DNA of 64,000 bases, from contig NZ_FNEN01000001.1 in assembly GCF_900100185.1 (NCBI RefSeq), positions 270,220 to 334,219 of the forward strand, in the 5' to 3' direction. This stretch comes from Natribacillus halophilus. Its GTDB lineage: Bacteria > Bacillota > Bacilli > Bacillales > Marinococcaceae. Below the pieces are notes generated by a model. That model did no database searches, was not told the DNA's origin, and saw only the letters and a list, made by a program, of their open reading frames with translations. Of the stretch, positions 35,440 to 45,139 are shown in pieces (position 1 is the first letter of the stretch; each line of letters starts with the position of its first letter). Both the position numbers and the translations under genes were made by a program.

Positions 35440-36723
35440 CTATGTTTGACGTTCTTGTTCACCCAGGCTTTTGCTCGCGTATTCGTCATCCGGAAGTTTC
35501 CCTCCGTGAGGAGCGATGTGTCGTATCGCCAAATACAGAAAAAGATGCCCCGCCCCGAAAACAAGTAACGTCAACAAAATTCCCTGTCTGTCTCCAAGCA
35601 AAGAAGTTAGGATGAGAAAGCAAATGATGGAGACCGCCCGTCCGCCATTGACAAACCATTCCCTGACAATCAAGTACTCCACACGCATGGACGCCGCTTT
35701 GTATGCTTTGCCGATAATGTCATACGTCATGGACACAAACGGTACGAATATGAGCGGATAAGCCGCCGAGACCAGAATGCCATATGTAATTAAGCGTACA
35801 TACGTAGGGTCGGGAACGATAAAGAAAATCGCCAAATAAAGGAGCAGAGAACCGATGAAAATCGACCGTCGGCGCATGCGCACCGGCAAAAAACGCCCAA
35901 CAGCAAAATAACAGCATAACGAAACCGCCGACGTTATTAACCCGTACGTGCCGAGCGCCAACTCACTTTGGGTCGCCGTATACACCCACACGACGATTAA
36001 AAACGTAAAGACCCCTTCACGGGAGCCCTGAAAAAAATGCGCGTAAAGCACCCGGCGCCAATCCAAGTCCTCATGTCGCCTTTGCCACACGTTGCTGATA
36101 CGAAAGATCCCCGCCGATGATCGCTTCCCAAACTTAAAACTAAGCGCCACCGCCGTGGCGAAAAACAATAACGAAACCGTAAAAATCGATTGGTACCCAC
36201 TGTAGCCCGGAAATCCGGCAATAATAATCCCGGCCGTCATCGGCCCCACCATACCGGCGAGTGACGTGAATAAACCGAGGTAACCATTGAAAACATCCCG
36301 CGTCTCCGGAGAGGTAATCTCGAATGTTAGCACATTAAAGGCAAGCCAATAGACACCAAACCCAAGTCCTAACAGGAATCCCAACACCAGGAGCACATCT
36401 TCGACACTCGTGCCGGCAAGCAGAACGGCAAAATAAAAAAGAGCGAGCAGCACAATCCCGACCCTTAATACAATCGTTCGATCCATACGCTTGACCATTC
36501 GTCCCGCGTAAAAGAACGCCAACGGGGAAACGAGGACGGTTGCCAGATGATAAAGAGCAATGGCCGTGATACTCCCGGATTGTTTCCATATGTATACATT
36601 GACAAATGTATTCGAAAGCGCTGTGCTTAACGCGTATAATCCCCCTATCACCAACAAAAGTTTAAAATCTTTCGTTGCCTCTACATTCTCCGGCAATAAC
36701 CGTTTCAACAACGCGGATACCAT
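35440..36723 (-). CDS. yqgE: MFS transporter YqgE
   Basis: About eleven to twelve transmembrane helices over 427 aa, with a family-typical loop after TM2 (FFYAGRMVKRMDRT) and a central cytoplasmic region (KFGKRSSAGIF to LDWRRVLYAHF). It keeps the sodA-yqgE-pbpA order of B. subtilis. Substrate unknown. The ATG at 36723 is preferred (AGGTG 8 nt upstream) to a GTG nine nt earlier. Confidence 0.85.
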   Translation of the reverse strand: MVSALLKRLLPENVEATKDFKLLLVIGGLYALSTALSNTFVNVYIWKQSGSITAIALYHLATVLVSPLAFFYAGRMVKRMDRTIVLRVGIVLLALFYFAVLLAGTSVEDVLLVLGFLLGLGFGVYWLAFNVLTFEITSPETRDVFNGYLGLFTSLAGMVGPMTAGIIIAGFPGYSGYQSIFTVSLLFFATAVALSFKFGKRSSAGIFRISNVWQRRHEDLDWRRVLYAHFFQGSREGVFTFLIVVWVYTATQSELALGTYGLITSAVSLCCYFAVGRFLPVRMRRRSIFIGSLLLYLAIFFIVPDPTYVRLITYGILVSAAYPLIFVPFVSMTYDIIGKAYKAASMRVEYLIVREWFVNGGRAVSIICFLILTSLLGDRQGILLTLLVFGAGHLFLYLAIRHIAPHGGKLPDDEYASKSLGEQERQT

Positions 36724-36791
36724 CGCACACACCTACCTCATCTCAAGTTAGCGTGTGCAATTACGCGTCATCTATTCCCGCCATGAAAAAT

Positions 36792-36821
36792 CCCCCGAAA
36801 AGGCAATCGCCTTTTCGGGGG
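36792..36821 (-). terminator. Terminator of sodA
   Basis: A 13-bp perfect stem (CCCCCGAAAAGGC, 4-nt loop, complement) is followed on the minus strand by a T5 run. It lies 11 nt after the stop. Confidence 0.92.
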
Positions 36822-36832
36822 AGGGAACGTTC

Positions 36833-37444
36833 TTATTTTGCTTCCTCGTAACGTCTTTCTACTTCCGGCCAGTTCACGATATTCCAGAATGCTTGTACGT
36901 ATTCAGGACGACGGTTTTGATATTTGAGGTAATAGGCGTGCTCCCAAACATCAATGCCAAGCACCGGCGTTCTGCCTTCCGTTAATGGCGAATCCTGGTT
37001 TAACGTATCCTGAATCATGAGGTTCCCGTTGTCAACGACGAGCCATGCCCAGCCTGACCCGAAACGTCCAAGGGCGGCATTCGTAAATTCTTCCTGGAAC
37101 TGATCAAAGCTTCCCCACTTGTTTTCAATCGCGGAGAGCAAGTTGCCGGATGGCTTTCCGCCTCCATTCGGGCTCAGGATCGTCCAGAATAATTTGTGGT
37201 TCGCATGACCGCCGCCGTTATTACGAACCGCGGTGCGAATATTTTCAGGCACTTTGTCCAGATTTGTCACCAAGTCTTCGACACTTTGATTGGCAAGCTC
37301 ATCATGCCCGGAGAGCGCGTCATTCAGCTTCGTCACATAGGTATTATGGTGCTTGCCATGATGAATGTTCATCGTCTGTTCATCAATGTGCGGTTCCAAT
37401 GCATCCGCTGCATATGGTAGGTCTGGAAGTTCGTAGTTAGCCAT
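36833..37444 (-). CDS. sodA: Manganese superoxide dismutase
   Basis: Cytosolic superoxide dismutase, 203 aa. Metal ligands: His in [12 protein letters not shown] (near 27), His in NHKLFWTIL (near 82), Asp and His in [12 protein letters not shown] (near 165). The GGGKPSG and NQDSPL segments favour Mn. GGAGGAG is 6 nt before the ATG at 37444. Monocistronic, with a strong terminator. Confidence 0.97.
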   Translation of the reverse strand: MANYELPDLPYAADALEPHIDEQTMNIHHGKHHNTYVTKLNDALSGHDELANQSVEDLVTNLDKVPENIRTAVRNNGGGHANHKLFWTILSPNGGGKPSGNLLSAIENKWGSFDQFQEEFTNAALGRFGSGWAWLVVDNGNLMIQDTLNQDSPLTEGRTPVLGIDVWEHAYYLKYQNRRPEYVQAFWNIVNWPEVERRYEEAK

Positions 37445-37533
37445 GTAAATCTCCTCCAATGTTTAAGATTGAGTCAAACACCCTCTCAGATATGCATTCC
37501 CCGACCCTATTATCTTTAAACCTATTTTTTCGT

Positions 37534-37557
37534 AAAAAAAAACACCCATAAGGGCGT
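37534..37557 (-). terminator. Terminator of the tRNA cluster
   Basis: On the minus strand ACGCCC, TTAT and GGGTGT (one G-U pair) are followed by a run of T, 16 nt after the last tRNA. Confidence 0.8.
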
Positions 37558-37572
37558 GCTGTCAAAACGTAA

Positions 37573-37649
37573 TGGTGGACCCTGTAGGACTCGAACCTAC
37601 GACTAGACGGTTATGAGCCGTCTGCTCTGACCAACTGAGCTAAGGGTCC
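37573..37649 (-). tRNA. tRNA with CAU anticodon, probably tRNA-Ile2
   Basis: 77 nt including CCA; acceptor GGACCCT, anticodon loop CTCATAA on the stem ACGG/CCGT, and T-arm GTAGGTTCGAGTCCTAC. The body matches the Bacillus tRNA-Ile whose CAU anticodon is modified to lysidine by TilS, rather than the elongator tRNA-Met encoded at 37751. Confidence 0.85.
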
Positions 37650-37659
37650 GCCAAGCCAA

Positions 37660-37736
37660 TGGGGCGGTTGATGGGGATCGAACCCACGAATGCCGGAACC
37701 ACAATCCGGTGCGTTAACCACTTCGCCACAACCGCC
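37660..37736 (-). tRNA. tRNA-His (GUG)
   Basis: 77 nt including CCA; anticodon loop ATTGTGG on the stem CCGG/CCGG, extra 5' G (position -1) opposite C73, as required for tRNA-His. Confidence 0.95.
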
Positions 37737-37750
37737 ATGCGCTTCATAAA

Positions 37751-37827
37751 TGGTAGCGGCGGAGGGTATCGAACCCCCGACCTTACGGGTATGAACCGTA
37801 CGCTCTAGCCAGCTGAGCTACACCGCC
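37751..37827 (-). tRNA. tRNA-Met (CAU, elongator)
   Basis: 77 nt including CCA; acceptor GGCGGTG, D-arm GCTCAGCTGGCTAGAGC, anticodon loop TTCATAC. Almost the B. subtilis elongator tRNA-Met. First of three tRNAs transcribed together (Met-His-Ile). Confidence 0.92.
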
Positions 37828-37918
37828 ATCTTTACAGTAGTGAAGACAATGGACAATATATCATAGATTAACAGGAACAGCAACCCTTTTTTTTCGCAGA
37901 TAAGCCAAGTTTTCTTTA

Positions 37919-38404
37919 TTAAAGCCACAAGCTGAAGCCAGCGAGTAAAAGACCGCTGAAAAGGAAGAAAAACTTACAAACAACCCCTGTCAGATAACCG
38001 ATCAGTGATCCCAGGCCAATTTTTCCGAGGGATTTGAGGTTGTGCCCGCCGACGAGTAATTCGCCGATCACCGCTCCCGCGATCGCGCCGATGATAATCC
38101 CGAGCACCGGGATGATAAAGGGACCGACGACGAGACCGATCATACTTCCCCATACAGCCCCTTTAGAACCGCCAATACGTGTGATGCCATAATAACTCGT
38201 TAAAAAATCCACTACGAACAGCAGGATAACGATAATCGTCTGCCCTACCCAAAAACCGACGCCGAACTCGGCAAACCCGGCGTATAATCCTAGAAATATG
38301 ATCGCGAGGATATAGGCCGGGCCGCTCGGAATGATCGGATAGATCACCCCAATAATTGCCAGGGCATACGCGATAATCGCTAAACCGATCCACAAAATAT
38401 CCAT
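37919..38404 (-). CDS. yqgC: DUF456 membrane protein YqgC
   Basis: 161 aa with about five transmembrane segments and glycine-rich helices (GMIGLVVGPF, GIIIGAIAGAVIGELL) typical of DUF456, of unknown function. The start MDILWIGLAIIAYALAIIG and the length match YqgC, which lies next to sodA in B. subtilis; here a tRNA cluster separates the two. Confidence 0.88.
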   Translation of the reverse strand: MDILWIGLAIIAYALAIIGVIYPIIPSGPAYILAIIFLGLYAGFAEFGVGFWVGQTIIVILLFVVDFLTSYYGITRIGGSKGAVWGSMIGLVVGPFIIPVLGIIIGAIAGAVIGELLVGGHNLKSLGKIGLGSLIGYLTGVVCKFFFLFSGLLLAGFSLWL

Positions 38405-38433
38405 CGACTCTTTTCACCCCTCCTGCCGTGTAG

Positions 38434-40056
38434 CTAATGCTTGTTTAACACCGCTTCCGCAATATTCACCGCATGGTCGCCGATTCGCTCGAGGTTGCTG
38501 ATAATGTCGACGAATACAATGCCGGCTGACCCGGAGCAGCGACCGTCATTCATGCGCTCAATATGTTTCCTGCGCATTTTTCTTTCCAGCTTGTCGATTT
38601 CCTCTTCTTGTTTTTCCGTCGCCCGGGCGGCATCCACATCTTGATGCTCCAAGGCATAAATCGCGTCCTGCAACGTTTTGAGCGTTAATGAAACCATTTC
38701 ATCGAGATCGTCTTTGGCCGCTTCGGAAAGAACAACCTTGTTTCTCATCTGATAATCGACGAGCTCCATCATGTTTTCAAAATGATCGCCGATTCTCTCA
38801 ATGTCGCGCACCGTATTAAATAAAGCCGAATGCACATAGGAATTCTCGGACGACAGGGAGCGATTCGAAATTTGCATTAAATAATTTGTAATCTCCCGGT
38901 CCAGATGGTTGATCGCTTCTTCGTACTGGGAAGCCCGTTCGGCATTCTTGCGTTGATGGCCTTTGATATACTTATTCACTTCATACAACCCTTGTTGGGC
39001 AAAATCAGCCATACGCAATACTTCTGATCGTGCCTGTCCAAGGGCGATCGCCGGTGAACGTTCGATAAACGTTGGGTCCAGATGTTTCGCTTTATGATCA
39101 ATTTCCGTATCTTTACCAGGGATTAGTTTCGTTACAATCGTCGCCAAAACCCCGATAAATGATACTTGAATCAGTAAGTTGGCCACGTTAAAAGACCCAT
39201 GGGCAACCGCGATCGTCATCGGCGGAACGAGGTTAAGGTTCTCTTCCAGCATCGCCATAAAAGCCGTAAACGGTTGTAAAAGGATGAGGATGACGACAGC
39301 ACCCACCAAATTGAAAATAACGTGACTCAAAGCCGTCCGCTTCGCTGCCACGGAGGCACCAATGGAAGCCAATACAGCTGTAACCGTCGTTCCGATATTA
39401 TCGCCAAACAACACGGGAAGAGCGGCCTGTAAATCGATCGCGCCTGCATTATAAAGCTGTTGCAATAAACCGATAGCCGCCGTTGAACTTTGCACGATAA
39501 CCGTGAAAGCCGTCCCGATAATGACCCCCAGGATCGGCGTCTCGCTCATACTGACGGTCAGTTCCTCAAATACCTGACTGTCTGCTAACGGGGAGACACC
39601 ATTACCCATAATGTTGAGACCCAGGAACAAAGCGCCAAACCCAAATATCACTTGTCCATAATTGTTCGCCGTTCGATTTTTAAAGAAAAAGATGAAAAAT
39701 GTACCAATAAAAACAATCGGCAAAGCGTATTCCGTGATATCAATGCCAATAATGAAGGCGGTGGCGGTCGTCCCCACATTTGCGCCCATAATGACGCCGA
39801 TGGCCTGGCGCAAAGTCATAAAACCCGCATTTACAAGTCCGATGGTTAGGACAGTCGTACTGGTGCTTGATTGCAGCAAAACCGTCACGACGATCCCTGT
39901 CAGCACACCTTTGATCGGATTGGAAGTAAATCGATCCAACAACTCACGCAAACGGTCACCGGCAATTTTCGTAAGGCCATCACTCATGAATTTAAGACCA
40001 AACAGAAAGATTCCCAGCCCCCCGAAAAACATAAACAGGAGCTCTTGCAGGTCCAA
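38434..40056 (-). CDS. Na+/phosphate cotransporter with PhoU domain
   Basis: 540 aa. Residues 1-310 hold two repeated Na/Pi-cotransporter units, each with the QSS motif (VLLQSSTSTT near 55 and VIVQSSTAAIG near 195) followed by GANVGTTATA or GDNIGTTVTA. Residues about 340-540 form two PhoU-like three-helix domains. NptA/YjbB-type proteins move phosphate with sodium; PhoU domains may gate it. The TTG at 40056 has GGAGG 7 nt upstream. Inserted between yqgC and yqgB relative to B. subtilis. Confidence 0.9.
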   Translation of the reverse strand: MDLQELLFMFFGGLGIFLFGLKFMSDGLTKIAGDRLRELLDRFTSNPIKGVLTGIVVTVLLQSSTSTTVLTIGLVNAGFMTLRQAIGVIMGANVGTTATAFIIGIDITEYALPIVFIGTFFIFFFKNRTANNYGQVIFGFGALFLGLNIMGNGVSPLADSQVFEELTVSMSETPILGVIIGTAFTVIVQSSTAAIGLLQQLYNAGAIDLQAALPVLFGDNIGTTVTAVLASIGASVAAKRTALSHVIFNLVGAVVILILLQPFTAFMAMLEENLNLVPPMTIAVAHGSFNVANLLIQVSFIGVLATIVTKLIPGKDTEIDHKAKHLDPTFIERSPAIALGQARSEVLRMADFAQQGLYEVNKYIKGHQRKNAERASQYEEAINHLDREITNYLMQISNRSLSSENSYVHSALFNTVRDIERIGDHFENMMELVDYQMRNKVVLSEAAKDDLDEMVSLTLKTLQDAIYALEHQDVDAARATEKQEEEIDKLERKMRRKHIERMNDGRCSGSAGIVFVDIISNLERIGDHAVNIAEAVLNKH

Positions 40057-40228
40057 AATCGCTCCTCCCCTCAAAGAAAAAATTAAGTTATCGACGATGC
40101 CACGATTGTTCATCCTTGTCTATTATTCATCAACTTCACTGGTTTGTAAAGATGAAGTTTCGATTTTCTGGTATACTCGACAAAGCATATCGCATTTTAC
40201 CTTACATACATAGAGGAGCGTCATCACT

Positions 40229-41005
40229 TTGAATGTCTGGAAATCTTTTATTTACAGTTTATTTTCCCCGACGATGATCGGTCGTTTTCGTATGCAAAAA
40301 ATCGGCCGGACGATTTTGTACGTTTTTCTGCTCGTGCTCATCACCAATATTCCGGCCGCCATTTCCATTAGTTCGTTTGCCGTCACCGCCGGTGACCGCC
40401 TACAACACGTCCTCGCCGAGGACATTCCCGATTACGAAGTTGAAACAGGAGCGCTCGCCGTGGAAGGTGAAGAGATGCCGTACACGACCCAAATCGATGA
40501 CACCCTCGTCATTCTTGATGATTCAGGCCACCTCAACCCGGAAGATTTCGCGGATGACGAAGACGTCACTGCCCTTTTGGAGGATCGTGCCTTCATGGTG
40601 GCCAATGGGGAAATGGAACAAATGGAGTATGGGTCATTTAGTTTTACAAAAGCGGAGCTTCAAGAAGCGACCGGCAGCTTTCTGGAACTCCTCCCCGCTT
40701 TTATCGCCTTAATCCTCATCCTCTTATATTTGTTCGCCTCGGGGATGAAATTCATCGGTGTATTCGCGATCTCGGGCATAGGGTTACTGCTTAAAAAAAT
40801 TTACCCCGCCCGCTTGCAATACCGTCATATTTGGGTCATGAGCGCTTACATCGCCACGCTGCCCACGGTCATCGGAACAATTCTCGACGTCATCGGCCGT
40901 AATGGCGACTTCTCATTCTGGATTTATTGGCTACTCGTGATAGGGGTATCCATCATCGTTTTCCGCACACTACCAAAACCCAAACCCCGTCCATCGCATG
41001 TATAA
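40229..41005 (+). CDS. yqgB: DUF1189 membrane protein YqgB
   Basis: 258 aa: one N-terminal helix (about 28-50), an extracellular acidic domain (about 55-145) and three to four C-terminal helices. Begins MNVWKSFIYSLFSP with the conserved IGRFRMQKIGRTI after it, as in DUF1189 (YqgB). Function unknown, though MalA-like permease regulators have been suggested for the family. TTG start with AGAGGAG upstream. A perfect hairpin at 41030-41056 serves as terminator. Confidence 0.82.
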   Translation: MNVWKSFIYSLFSPTMIGRFRMQKIGRTILYVFLLVLITNIPAAISISSFAVTAGDRLQHVLAEDIPDYEVETGALAVEGEEMPYTTQIDDTLVILDDSGHLNPEDFADDEDVTALLEDRAFMVANGEMEQMEYGSFSFTKAELQEATGSFLELLPAFIALILILLYLFASGMKFIGVFAISGIGLLLKKIYPARLQYRHIWVMSAYIATLPTVIGTILDVIGRNGDFSFWIYWLLVIGVSIIVFRTLPKPKPRPSHV

Positions 41006-41022
41006 ATATTTTCTGCTAGCAT

Positions 41023-41056
41023 TTATAAAGAAAACTTGGCTTATCGCCAAGTTTTC
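41023..41056. repeat. Dispersed hairpin repeat, copy B (short), acting as terminator
   Basis: TATAAAGAAAACTTGGCTTA matches the first part of copies A and C (12893, 62709), but here the second arm continues as GCCAAGTTTTC, making a perfect 11-bp stem with a 5-nt loop (41030-41056). It lies between convergent yqgB and the stress protein gene, with the stop at 41063. Confidence 0.75.
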
Positions 41057-41062
41057 TCATGA

Positions 41063-41737
41063 TTATTTTGCAGATTCAGTGATACTTACGTTCTTCAATT
41101 CCTTGACGTAATCATCTGTGACGTGAACCTGCATCGTCTCATTATCCTTCATGAATTTGAAGATGCCGTTGTTGAAATCTGTGCCCAGTTCCTTGAAGAA
41201 ATAGCCTTCATATGCTTTATCCTCTGTATGATTGAAAGTCAATCGATACTGGTCCCCTTCCGGGACCAAATAGGCACGGACGCCTTTTTCAAAATGGTCT
41301 TTCTGATCCTCCAGGGTACGCGCGACGGTGACGAGATGAAGATCAATGAAAGGGATTTCTTTCAGGAGCGACTTAAGCAGCGACCCTTTCGTTAATTCGC
41401 TCAAGCGTTTATGGGTCGTTTGTCCGAGAATAATCTGGGTGATATGCTTTTCCCGGGCGACTTCCCCGATAACTTTTGCAACGGGGCGCGTTTCATTATC
41501 CATAATGATAAGCTCATCGATGCCATATTCATTGACCATTTTTTTCCAACGATCGATATAATCGGATTTCTCTGCGTCCAGTTCATCGAGTGGCTTTTGA
41601 TCGATGGTTAAAATATATAAAGGGCATCCAGACATGCCGGCGATTCTGCAGCCGCGCTGGATCAGCCGTTCACTGTTCGTTCCGTAATACACAAACACCA
41701 TAATTCTTTCATCAATATGACCTTCGATTTTTTTCAT
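41063..41737 (-). CDS. Universal stress protein, KdpD-like
   Basis: 224 aa. Residues 10-140 form a Usp/Rossmann fold resembling the Usp domain of the KdpD sensor: MVFVYYGTNSERLIQRG at the start and IILGQTTHKRLSELTKGS for the nucleotide loop. The remaining 80 residues are hydrophilic and unrecognised. No kinase domain follows. GAGGTGAG is before the ATG. Being next to the Mrp antiporter operon (opposite strand, 1 kb away) suggests an ion or osmotic stress link, which is inference. Confidence 0.82.
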   Translation of the reverse strand: MKKIEGHIDERIMVFVYYGTNSERLIQRGCRIAGMSGCPLYILTIDQKPLDELDAEKSDYIDRWKKMVNEYGIDELIIMDNETRPVAKVIGEVAREKHITQIILGQTTHKRLSELTKGSLLKSLLKEIPFIDLHLVTVARTLEDQKDHFEKGVRAYLVPEGDQYRLTFNHTEDKAYEGYFFKELGTDFNNGIFKFMKDNETMQVHVTDDYVKELKNVSITESAK

Positions 41738-41806
41738 GATCTCACCTCAAAACGGTTTCCATGTAATGACTAAACAGGGGGACACTACATAAATAGCGCG
41801 TATTTC

Positions 41807-41836
41807 ATTATAAGTGAAAAAGGCCCATCCTGTTCA
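41807..41836 (-). promoter_or_regulatory. Putative promoter of the universal stress gene
   Basis: On the minus strand TGAACA (41836-41831), an 18-nt spacer and a perfect TATAAT (41812-41807) lie 70 nt before the start codon. The rest of 41738-41993 shows no gene. Confidence 0.5.
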
Positions 41837-41993
41837 TAACACCGCTATTAAGTCTATAATATAACATCATTCAGACGGTAACAATAGCGTTTCTTAAATA
41901 CCTTCTAGATATGCAATCGTATGATTGCTACCCTCGGCATGCTTTTGAATCATATTTCAATGTCAATCACGGAACACTAGTAGGGAGGCAGCT

Positions 41994-42551
41994 ATGGAAT
42001 ATGTAGAACCGATTCGCGACCTGGAACAAATACGAGCGATAAAACAGAGCTTAAAAAAACGTTCAGCCCGGGATTATCTCCTTTTCACACTCGGGATCAA
42101 TACCGGACTGAGGGTCAGCCATCTCCTTGAACTGCGGTTGAAACATATCGTGGATGAAGATGCCCACCCTAAAGAATTTCTATTTATTTGCGCTGATGAA
42201 CCGGCCATTTACTTGAATAAAAGTGCCCAACAAGCGATTCGGTTGTATCTCGAAGAAAAAACAACCCTTCGCCTGGATGAGCATGTCTTTATTTCAAATT
42301 ACGACCGGCAGGCGATCACTCGGCAGCAGGCTTATCGGATCATCCGCCGGGCAGCGACCGATGTCGGCATCCATGATCATATCGGAACCCATACGTTGCG
42401 AAAAACATTTGGTTATCATGCCTTCATACAGGGCGTCTCCCTCTCCTTGCTTAAGGAGCGTTTTCATCACGCGACACCCTCGGAAACATTAAACTACATC
42501 GGCATTAAACGAGAAGAAAGCGGCGTCCCGCTCATCAATGTCAATCTGTGA
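41994..42551 (+). CDS. Small tyrosine recombinase (catalytic domain only)
   Basis: 185 aa, a phage-integrase-family catalytic domain. Box I Arg is in NTGLRVSHLLEL (near 40), box II in HTLRKTFGYHAF (His and Arg near 139-142), the following His in RFHHATPSETL and the Tyr nucleophile in LNYIGIKREE. The N-terminal DNA-binding core domain of full integrases is missing, as in the YoeC type of small Bacillus recombinases. It has a good AGGGAGG site. No attachment sites or other phage genes are nearby. Confidence 0.85.
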   Translation: MEYVEPIRDLEQIRAIKQSLKKRSARDYLLFTLGINTGLRVSHLLELRLKHIVDEDAHPKEFLFICADEPAIYLNKSAQQAIRLYLEEKTTLRLDEHVFISNYDRQAITRQQAYRIIRRAATDVGIHDHIGTHTLRKTFGYHAFIQGVSLSLLKERFHHATPSETLNYIGIKREESGVPLINVNL

Positions 42552-42583
42552 TAACTGAGTGAACGATGAATCCTACAAGTTGC

Positions 42584-42613
42584 TTGAGTTACATAATAGT
42601 GTGTTAGTATATT
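42584..42613 (+). promoter_or_regulatory. Putative promoter of the mrp operon
   Basis: TTGAGT (42584-42589), 18 nt, TATATT (42608-42613). An 8-bp inverted repeat GTTACATA (42588-42595) and TATGTAAC (42616-42623) brackets the -10 region and could be an operator. Confidence 0.45.
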
Positions 42614-42715
42614 AATATGTAACATGGAGAAAGCAAACAGGCGCTGTTCGGTGAATATCCGCTCACCCCCGTGAAAACGAACGATTGTGATCAACCATCC
42701 TCAGGAGTGATTTTT

Positions 42716-45139
42716 TTGTCGTTATTACACTGGATTATTCTCATTCCTTTCCTGGCAGCCTTTTTCATACCTTTATTGGGAAGGATGTTTCCCCGCATAC
42801 ATACAGGCTGGTTTGTTCTTTTTATTCCGCTTGCCCTCGTGATGGTCACCTGGATCAGCTATTCATCCCTGATGGCCGATGGCGAGACGATTCTTAGTAT
42901 CGTTCCCTGGGTCCCGATGCTGGATATCAATTTTTCCGTCTATCTTGACGGGCTCAGTTTTTTGTTTACGTTACTGATCACGGGGATCGGGGCGCTCGTT
43001 GTCTTATACTCTATCTATTATCTCGATAAAAAGAAGGAACGTCTGCAGGACTTCTATGTGTATCTATTGATGTTTATAGGTGCCATGCTCGGGGTTGTCC
43101 TGACCGACAACGTGATTGTCCTTTACGTCTTCTGGGAATTGACAAGCCTGGCATCCACCTTGCTGATCGGTTTCTGGTTCATCCGTGACAAATCGATATT
43201 CGGAGCGCAGAAGTCGATGCTGATCACGGTTTTCGGCGGTTTTGCCATGCTGGGCGGCTTCATGCTTCTCTATATCATGACTGGTACATTCAGCATCAGG
43301 GAAATGATCGGTGACGTCGATGTCATCATGAATCACCCGATGTTCCTCCCGGCCATGATCCTCGTCCTTCTTGGGGCTTTTACAAAATCGGTTCAGTTCC
43401 CCTTTCACATATGGCTGCCTGATGCCATGGAAGCCCCTACACCTGTCAGTGCCTATTTACATTCGGCAACGATGGTAAAAGCGGGTATTTACCTTGTTGC
43501 CCGGATGACGCCGATTTTCGGAGGCTCATCCGAATGGTTCTGGATCATTTTAATCACCGGGCTCTTCACTCTATTCTGGGGCGCCATTTCCGCACTGCGG
43601 CAAAAAGATCTTAAAGGGGTTCTGGCTTTTTCCACCATCAGCCAACTCGGACTTATTATGGCCCTGCTCGGGGCAGGTTCCGCCGCCCTTTATGCCCAGG
43701 ATCCCGATTTGGAAGTGATGTATGCCGGAGCGATCGTGACCGCCATGTTTCACTTAATTAACCACTCGACCTTTAAGGGGAGCCTGTTCATGGTCGTCGG
43801 CATCGTCGACCATGAAACCGGAACAAGAAACCTGCAGAAGCTGGGTGGTTTAATGGCGGTCATGCCCGTCACGTTCACCGTCTCCGCGGTCGGCCTGGCT
43901 GCGATGGCCGGCATCCCCCCGTTTAACGGCTTTATCAGTAAAGAAATGTTTTTTGCAAACATGGTCGAACTCATGGAGCTGCCTTTCTTCGGCATGGGCG
44001 ACTGGGCCATCATTATTCCGATTGTCGCCTGGACGGCGAGTGTTATTACCTTTATCTATTGTGCATTCATGTTCTACAAAACATTTATGGGCAAATACGA
44101 CCGCCAGAATTACTGGGTCGATGTGCATGAGGCATCCCCGGGTCTACTGCTCAGTCCCATCTTACTGGGCATCCTCGTCATCGTCCTCGGACTGTTTCCA
44201 AACATCTTAACCCAGACGCTGATTCATCCCTCGGTCACGAGCATTCTTACCGGGGTCTCGGTTGAACTGGAGCCTTATAACTTGACCCTCTGGCACGGTT
44301 TCGAGATCGAACTGTTCATGTCCATCGGGGTTGTCGCTGTAGGTGTCATCGCTTTCCTCTACCACCGGAAGTGGACAAGGTGGGAGATTTATAACAAAGA
44401 GCGGGATGTGATGAACCTGTTCTATGATCAGGGGATAGACAAGCTACAGGATGGGTCCGCGGCGATTACGCGGGTGCAGATGACCGGGCGCTTACGGGAC
44501 TATTTCATGTATATGCTTGTGTTCATCGTCGCGCTGCTCGCCGTAACCATGTGGCGATCCGGGCAATTCCAGGCTCTGCCTGAAGGCTTGGCAACCACGA
44601 TGGATACGCCGCTGTATATGTACGGAGTCATGCTCATCCTAGTCGGATCCGCGGCTGTCCTGCCGTTTATCCAATCACGGATCACCTTTATCATTTCGAT
44701 CGGTGTGCTCGGACTGATGGTGTCGCTGTTTTTTACGATCTTCAGTGCCCCGGATCTGGCTTTGACACAACTGCTCGTGGAAACCGTGTTACTGATCGTC
44801 CTTATGCTTGCTTTCCGACATTTGCCTGAAATGACAAAAGAACCCAAAAGCAGGTCCTATACCACTGTGAATGTTCTCATAGCCGCCAGCGTAGGGGCGC
44901 TTGTCACCATGGTTTCGATTAGCGCCTACGCATTGAGGCTTGATCTGGACTTTACCGCCATTTCCGATTTCTTTATCGAAAATGCCGTTCCCCTCGGCGG
45001 CGGCTATAATATCGTCAACGTGACGCTCGTTGATTTCCGGGGATTTGACACGGTACTGGAAGCCTTGGTGCTTGGCATCGTCGCATTGGCGGTCATTATG
45101 CTGATTAAGCACAGGTTCAAGGGAGGCGAAGATATATGA
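42716..45139 (+). CDS. mrpA: Na+/H+ antiporter subunit MrpA
   Basis: Largest Mrp subunit, 807 aa, with over 20 helices. The N-terminal 500 residues resemble complex I NuoL, with the conserved Glu in LYVFWELTSLAS (E141) and AYLHSATMVKAGIYL; the C-terminal part is the MrpA-specific domain that includes the MbhD/E-like region. It takes part in sodium export against proton uptake, central to alkaline pH and salt tolerance. The TTG at 42716 follows AGGAGTG by 6 nt. Its stop overlaps mrpB (ATGA). Confidence 0.96.
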   Translation: MSLLHWIILIPFLAAFFIPLLGRMFPRIHTGWFVLFIPLALVMVTWISYSSLMADGETILSIVPWVPMLDINFSVYLDGLSFLFTLLITGIGALVVLYSIYYLDKKKERLQDFYVYLLMFIGAMLGVVLTDNVIVLYVFWELTSLASTLLIGFWFIRDKSIFGAQKSMLITVFGGFAMLGGFMLLYIMTGTFSIREMIGDVDVIMNHPMFLPAMILVLLGAFTKSVQFPFHIWLPDAMEAPTPVSAYLHSATMVKAGIYLVARMTPIFGGSSEWFWIILITGLFTLFWGAISALRQKDLKGVLAFSTISQLGLIMALLGAGSAALYAQDPDLEVMYAGAIVTAMFHLINHSTFKGSLFMVVGIVDHETGTRNLQKLGGLMAVMPVTFTVSAVGLAAMAGIPPFNGFISKEMFFANMVELMELPFFGMGDWAIIIPIVAWTASVITFIYCAFMFYKTFMGKYDRQNYWVDVHEASPGLLLSPILLGILVIVLGLFPNILTQTLIHPSVTSILTGVSVELEPYNLTLWHGFEIELFMSIGVVAVGVIAFLYHRKWTRWEIYNKERDVMNLFYDQGIDKLQDGSAAITRVQMTGRLRDYFMYMLVFIVALLAVTMWRSGQFQALPEGLATTMDTPLYMYGVMLILVGSAAVLPFIQSRITFIISIGVLGLMVSLFFTIFSAPDLALTQLLVETVLLIVLMLAFRHLPEMTKEPKSRSYTTVNVLIAASVGALVTMVSISAYALRLDLDFTAISDFFIENAVPLGGGYNIVNVTLVDFRGFDTVLEALVLGIVALAVIMLIKHRFKGGEDI

